A stretch of DNA of 64,000 bases. Origin: Pyricularia pennisetigena. Taxonomy: Eukaryota; Ascomycota; Sordariomycetes; Magnaporthales; Pyriculariaceae. The translations under genes were made by a program, and so were the position numbers. Of the stretch, positions 59,717-64,000 are shown in pieces. The DNA is taken from assembly GCF_004337985.1 (NCBI RefSeq), contig NC_043742.1:6696641-6760640 (forward strand). Reading direction: 5' to 3'. Position 1 is the first letter of the stretch. Each line of letters starts with the position of its first letter. Below the pieces are notes generated by a model that was not told where the DNA came from, did not search any database, and saw nothing but the letters and a program-made list of their open reading frames with translations.

Positions 59717-61762
59717 ATGTCGGCCGACCTCTTTGCTGAGTTTGGCGCTTCTTCACAGAGCAATCATCCCTCAAAATCAACACACCCAACACAGTCCGCA
59801 CCCGCTAGCGATCCTTTCTCCTTCTTCGACTCTTCGTTCTCCTCCGCCCTTCCGATCTCGGGCAGCAATCCAGCACATCCAGCACAGCCGCCGCAGTCCC
59901 AATGGCAGACCCCATCACAATGGCCAAACTTCCAAACCACCACCGGGGGAGGTAGCAGCATGTGGGATGACCTGGGTGATATTGGCGCAAAAAAGCCATC
60001 AGCAGCACCGGCGGCTGCTGACGATGACGATGGCTGGGGCGACTTTGAGGTCGCCAGCCCGGCAATAGTCGAAACCCCACCCAAGCCCAAGCCTGCACCG
60101 AACGGCTTCTCCATCACTTCGAACGCTGCGAACAAGCCCATGGCTTCCGGCTCCTCCCCTCGTTTACAGTCGAGGATAGTACGCGCTTCCACAATGGACA
60201 TGATTACCAATCGCTTGGTAGACACGGGAGCAGGGAATGCGAGCTCGGAAGTGGATAAAATGCGGACACATATAGAGCAGCCGCCTCCAAAGAGGACAGA
60301 GTCTAGACCCAAGAATCCCGACCCCAATGTCCTCTTTGATGCCGACGACTTTGACGGCGAGGCCCCCTCCGACGAGGACGAAGAGGACGACGAGTTTGGC
60401 GACTTTGAGACAGTCACTGCTCCCCCTCCGGCTGCTCCGACGCCCGTGATAGACCTCATGTCGGAATTCAGTGCCCCTGTCGAGACGACAGGCTTCTCAG
60501 GCAGGACATCATCTACCGCCAGGAATGCGCCACCAAGCCAGCTGCTGTCATCGCCGGGCTTTTCGGATAACGGCGCGTTCCCACAACCTCAAAGGTCACC
60601 CTCATTCCAGGAGCGGAATCCTTTCCAGGGCCTGAAGGTGACGACGCCTAAGCAGGATGAGTTTGGTTTCGCCAATGGAACCAAGCAGCAGCAGGCGCCG
60701 GCTAAGAAACACGAAGATTCTCCAACCCCGGTGACCGCCTGGCCTGCCCTAGGGTCAGAGAAGCCGGCAGCAAAGGAGCCAACAGAAATCTGGGGTGCAT
60801 TTGACGACTTTACGTCCGAGAAGAAGGTCGAGGCAGACATGGCCGGCCCCGGTTGGGATTGGGATGTGGCCGATGGAGTGGTCCAGCAGTCTTCAGGTTC
60901 TGCCGTGACCCCTTTCCCAGGAGCTAGCCAGAAACAACAACCCAAACCCGTTCCATCCAAGAAGATCAACAATGTTCCAATCAAGCAACAAGAGGAAAAG
61001 GACTCGGGCTGGGACTGGGAAGCCGAGACGCCGGACCAAGACAAAGTCACGATCCAGCCCAAAACCCAGCCTCAGCCCAAAGTCCTAGACGACAAGGCAC
61101 CGCCGCCCACCAACATCCCACCCCCTTCGATCCTCCTCTCCCTCTTCCCCACCCTCCTGGCCACCCCCAACGAAGCCCTATACAAGCCGACGGCGACCCA
61201 AACCCCGGCCGTCAAGGCCCGCGTGTTCTCGAACCCGGCGACGGCCACGTTCCTGCGCGCCTACCTTGTGCTCGCAACTGTGGCGGCCCGCATCCTCGCC
61301 GGTCGCAAACACCGTTGGCACCGCGACAAGTTCCTGGCCCAAGGCATGTCAATCTCGGCCGCGGGCGGCAAGGGCGGCGGCATGAAGCTTGCCGGTGTCG
61401 ATAAGACCCAGGCCGCCCGCGAGGACAGGGAAGCCGCCGACGTGGTTGCCGTCTGGCGCGCTCACGTCGGCCGCCTCCGTGCCGCTGTCGCTGCAGCGGC
61501 CAAAGAGGAGGACGGCACCAGTCACCAACAACAGCACTTTAAGGTCCCCGAGATCGCAGAGAAGCCCGTCGTCACGACGGCCAAAAACGTTCCCACCGCC
61601 CCCAAGGCATGTATCGTTTGCGGCCTCAAGCGGGACGAGCGCGTCAAGGGCGTCGATTTTGAGGTCGAGGACAGCTTTGGCGAGTGGTGGGTCGACCATT
61701 GGGGTCACAGAGCCTGTAGGAATTTTTGGGTACAGCATGAAGCTGAGCTGCGGCAGAGATGA
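59717..61762 (+). CDS. Gamma-ear-motif protein, aftiphilin/synergin-like candidate
   Basis: A single frame of 681 aa starting MSADLFAEFGA with good context (ACCATGT). The first ~480 residues are disordered and rich in Ser/Pro/Asp. They contain two copies of the motif that binds gamma-adaptin and GGA ear domains (aromatic-G-[P/D/E]-hydrophobic) in acidic surroundings: GWGDFE at about 105-110 and EFGDFE at about 226-231. Related aromatic/acidic units are WGAFDDF (about 359) and two GW(D)WD(W) units. Such clusters are typical of clathrin/AP-1 accessory proteins (aftiphilin, gamma-synergin, yeast Laa2). The C-terminal ~190 residues are ordered: an Ala/Arg-rich helical region, then a possible small zinc site, CIVCGLK (about 632-635) with later His and Cys in WGHRACRNFW, near the end. 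The AP-1 link is inference from motifs. The C-terminal domain is one I do not recognise. Confidence 0.78.
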   Translation: MSADLFAEFGASSQSNHPSKSTHPTQSAPASDPFSFFDSSFSSALPISGSNPAHPAQPPQSQWQTPSQWPNFQTTTGGGSSMWDDLGDIGAKKPSAAPAAADDDDGWGDFEVASPAIVETPPKPKPAPNGFSITSNAANKPMASGSSPRLQSRIVRASTMDMITNRLVDTGAGNASSEVDKMRTHIEQPPPKRTESRPKNPDPNVLFDADDFDGEAPSDEDEEDDEFGDFETVTAPPPAAPTPVIDLMSEFSAPVETTGFSGRTSSTARNAPPSQLLSSPGFSDNGAFPQPQRSPSFQERNPFQGLKVTTPKQDEFGFANGTKQQQAPAKKHEDSPTPVTAWPALGSEKPAAKEPTEIWGAFDDFTSEKKVEADMAGPGWDWDVADGVVQQSSGSAVTPFPGASQKQQPKPVPSKKINNVPIKQQEEKDSGWDWEAETPDQDKVTIQPKTQPQPKVLDDKAPPPTNIPPPSILLSLFPTLLATPNEALYKPTATQTPAVKARVFSNPATATFLRAYLVLATVAARILAGRKHRWHRDKFLAQGMSISAAGGKGGGMKLAGVDKTQAAREDREAADVVAVWRAHVGRLRAAVAAAAKEEDGTSHQQQHFKVPEIAEKPVVTTAKNVPTAPKACIVCGLKRDERVKGVDFEVEDSFGEWWVDHWGHRACRNFWVQHEAELRQR

Positions 61763-62497
61763 GGACTGGCGATAGTGGCCCTTGCATGAGCGCTCCCTTT
61801 ATTTTTATTTTTTATTTTTATCTTTCAATCTTCATTTTGGATTTTGTATATCGCATCTCTGAATTCGCTCAAAATTAGTTTAGCATACGTAGCAGGGCTT
61901 CCGAGGAGTTGTTGATTGGCATTTTAGGCGCTTTGGAAAGCGACCATCATTATGTAGTCGTAGTGTGGATTTTCATGAACAAAAACTCAAATCACAGTGG
62001 CGACACCAAAAGGAATGTTAGGTGTTAATTGGTTCAAGGTTTTAATGCAGTTGGTATATTGATGCCCAAACTCCGCGAGCTGCGTGCTTGCTTTCCCTTC
62101 CATGTGATAGTAAAAGACGACTCCAAAAGAACCAGGCTCCCCCCGTCCGTGTAACCCAACAGAACTAAAAAAACTAAAAGTCGAACCCTAGTATACAAAT
62201 AAAAAAACAAATGAACAAAATTAGCAATGTGTCTTGTTCAACGCCTTGCATCGCCCGTCTTCCTGCTTAGCAACCACGAAGCTGCTACCGTGTTGGTACA
62301 ATCCATCCGTCGAGTATCAGGATGGAAAGAGCCGAGCCCAAAAATCTCAAAAACTAAAGGTTGTTCGTGACACTGTAAGAAAGGTCTTAAAATCATAAAA
62401 TCTCATCAAGACACGAGCGCAGTCTTGTCTTCTCACACCCGTTTTGTCTTCCTTTACGTTAACGCGTAATGTCCCTCAGCCTTGTGGAACCATGTCG
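61763..62497. other. Convergent 3' flanks
   Basis: 735 bp between convergent genes. T-rich sequence (61800-61830) just after the stop at 61762 resembles a 3' UTR. No gene or RNA is seen. Confidence 0.55.
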
Positions 62498-64000
62498 CTA
62501 CCTGTATGTCCCAACATGGCTGGCGGCAGCTGACCCCACAAAGCTAGGAATTCCGCTTTCTCGCCGTTTGCTCAGGCTGCTTGCCCTATTATGCCCAAAC
62601 GTAAACTGTCGCTGGCTTCGATCTTCTGAAAGCTTATCTGTCGCGATGCTGCCGGCATCCCTCTCTGGCGTAGAACGATCGAAATATCTGCGGCCCGGGA
62701 CGGAAGATTGAGCTGCTGATGGGGCCATCAAACGCGAGTTAAGCGACGAGGAAACCAATCGCCTCCTCGATTGAGACACACTCAAAAGGCCCGATGCCTC
62801 GGAGCTTGGCGCAGGTTGTTGTTGCTGCTGACTCCCCGTGTAGTCTCTTCTGAAAGCACCCAATTCCGTCGCGGCACGCGATGGAGCTCGCACGCGCGGT
62901 GAATCATCCTCATCTTCCACATAGGTTGCTCTCTGGCCTCGAAGCAACAGTGAAGTCTTTCGGCCCTCGTCTGGCTCCTCTGTCCCGGCTCTACGTGTCC
63001 TCATCAATAGTGACGGTTTACGACCACCACTGGAATCCTCAGGCTCCTCGGTGCCTGCTCGACGTGTTCGCGATATAAGGAGTGATGATCTCCTGCCGGT
63101 GCCTGGCGTCGACGGCTCGGCATTTGGCGTCGCCGGTGACATTGCGAGCCGAGGACTTGAAGACACGCCCGAACTTAGGAAAGTCGCCCTTCGCTCATCC
63201 GGTCTAGCCAGTGTACGTGGGCTGATTGTCGTGTTGATTCGGGACAGCCCAACTTCGGAAGCAGCGACTGTTCGTCGTTGACCTGCCCCAGTAAGTGATG
63301 AAAAAGGCCTAGTTGGACTCGCCGAAGCCGCTTCCTTATCACGAGGCGTCTCAGGGCCTGCCGAGTTTTTCCGCTGTGCGGCCTCGTCCGCCAGCGACAA
63401 GCACATCTCGGTCAAACTCCTGCATATGCTGTCCGCCTTGCGTCGCAGCTGCCTATCTGTCACATTTGAACCGCCCCCAATAGTGCTAGCACCGCTCGAG
63501 ATGGGGCCCGGCTGGCCGACAGAGCCCAGCATTTGGGCGAGCGACATAACTTCCGAGGCCGCGGACTCGAGAGCACCAAACGCATCATTATTCATATAGG
63601 GTCGAGCTTTAGCAACAGCTGATAGAAGAATGGGCTGCGCTTCGCGCTGTGAAGATGTAGTACTACTAGCATCTGCAGCCAGATGTACACCGGGTCGTTT
63701 AGGTGACACCGACATTGTTGTGGCATTGGTAGTCGCAGTCCTGGGTCTATCGTCCGAGACCCTCGACATCGCGTGTCCTGAAGTCGCAGGTGTCTTCCCA
63801 GTAAGTTCAAGCCTGTGAATCCGGGACCTGATATCATCCAGTTCGTCCCAGACAGTCGACGGAGCCGCTGTAGATGCCGACGACTCGGTTCCTTCCGCCG
63901 CATAACCATTGGTTACCTCGGATGCCTGAGGCTCAGATTGCCTTGGCACCAGAGGCGATGAGTTGAAAGTGCGCGTATGCCCATATGCAGAACTCTTCAG
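62498..64000 (-). CDS. Unknown Ser/Arg-rich protein, 5' end beyond the window
   Basis: An open frame of 500 codons that runs off the right edge. No in-frame ATG lies at the visible start, so the N-terminus is outside. Seen in it: VWDELDDIRSRIHRLELTG near the start, a short probable coiled coil; a second ordered-looking segment with ALESAASEVMSLAQMLGS and QLRRKADSICRSLTEMCLSLADEAA; then a disordered Ser/Arg-rich tail. The tail carries imperfect tandem repeats around the unit SLLxRTRRAGTEEP (three copies between about 62920 and 63080). It ends SFVGSAAASHVGTYR after an RRESGIPSF basic block. Similar short helical plus disordered layouts occur in fungal cortical or microtubule-associated proteins, but I do not recognise the family. 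Confidence 0.75.
   Translation of the reverse strand: MKSSAYGHTRTFNSSPLVPRQSEPQASEVTNGYAAEGTESSASTAAPSTVWDELDDIRSRIHRLELTGKTPATSGHAMSRVSDDRPRTATTNATTMSVSPKRPGVHLAADASSTTSSQREAQPILLSAVAKARPYMNNDAFGALESAASEVMSLAQMLGSVGQPGPISSGASTIGGGSNVTDRQLRRKADSICRSLTEMCLSLADEAAQRKNSAGPETPRDKEAASASPTRPFSSLTGAGQRRTVAASEVGLSRINTTISPRTLARPDERRATFLSSGVSSSPRLAMSPATPNAEPSTPGTGRRSSLLISRTRRAGTEEPEDSSGGRKPSLLMRTRRAGTEEPDEGRKTSLLLRGQRATYVEDEDDSPRVRAPSRAATELGAFRRDYTGSQQQQQPAPSSEASGLLSVSQSRRRLVSSSLNSRLMAPSAAQSSVPGRRYFDRSTPERDAGSIATDKLSEDRSQRQFTFGHNRASSLSKRRESGIPSFVGSAAASHVGTYR

Overview
This window is nuclear DNA of a filamentous ascomycete, most likely a Sordariomycete. Genes carry short introns (about 50-200 bp) with GTAAGT/GTATGT-type donors and CTAAC/CTGAC-like branch sites. 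There are fungus-restricted families (Zn2Cys6 regulator, PTH11-like receptor, pisatin-demethylase-type P450), and the G-protein beta subunit rebuilds to 359 residues, the size I know for Sordariomycete orthologues. Magnaporthales is possible, but I cannot fix the genus. No rRNA, tRNA, CRISPR or recognisable transposon is seen. I read splice sites by eye. Every multi-exon model listed closes in frame.

Layout, left to right. 1-3.1 kb: G-beta subunit (minus). 5.9-7.2 kb: membrane-anchored protein of unknown function. 8.2-9.3 kb: RanBP1/Yrb1. 10.2-11.4 kb: Taf14-like YEATS protein. 12.6-16.3 kb: Zn2Cys6 regulator resembling Aro80. 17.5-22.0 kb: large protein with an N-terminal ADF-H-like domain and a C-terminal PH-like domain (minus). 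24.1-25.9 kb: Ptc1-type PP2C phosphatase (minus). 27.6-28.4 kb: ESCRT-III subunit Vps2 (minus), divergent from mitofusin Fzo1 at 29.3-32.1 kb. 33.1-33.7 kb: Tom22 (minus). 34.2-37.3 kb: Na+/H+ antiporter of the Nha1/Sod2 family (minus). After a gene-poor 4 kb comes Pif1 helicase (41.2-44.0 kb), then Edc3 (46.1-48.5 kb). 50.6-52.2 kb: PTH11-like seven-helix protein. 53.7-55.3 kb: intronless cytochrome P450. 55.5-58.4 kb: TBC-domain Rab GAP (minus). 59.7-61.8 kb: protein with gamma-ear-binding-type motifs. 62.5 kb to the end: a protein of unknown function cut by the window edge (minus).

Most genes are single-copy housekeeping functions: signalling, nuclear transport, transcription, vesicle traffic, mitochondrial outer membrane, mRNA decay and genome stability. 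I see no biosynthetic cluster or operon-like system. The accessory-looking part is about 48.5-55.5 kb, holding the PTH11-like receptor and the P450 among long homopolymer runs. Long poly-T/poly-A runs (up to 34 nt) recur between genes and inside introns.

The best candidates for follow-up are: the gamma-ear-motif protein at 59.7 kb; a proline/glycine/acidic insertion inside the Fzo1 GTPase region; a GC-AG intron after a 6-nt first coding exon in VPS2; a 20-nt microexon in the PTH11-like gene; an unannotated N-terminal extension of the PP2C phosphatase; and a 16-bp perfect palindrome nested in a larger inverted repeat at 44.7 kb. I did not find a clearly new multi-gene system.
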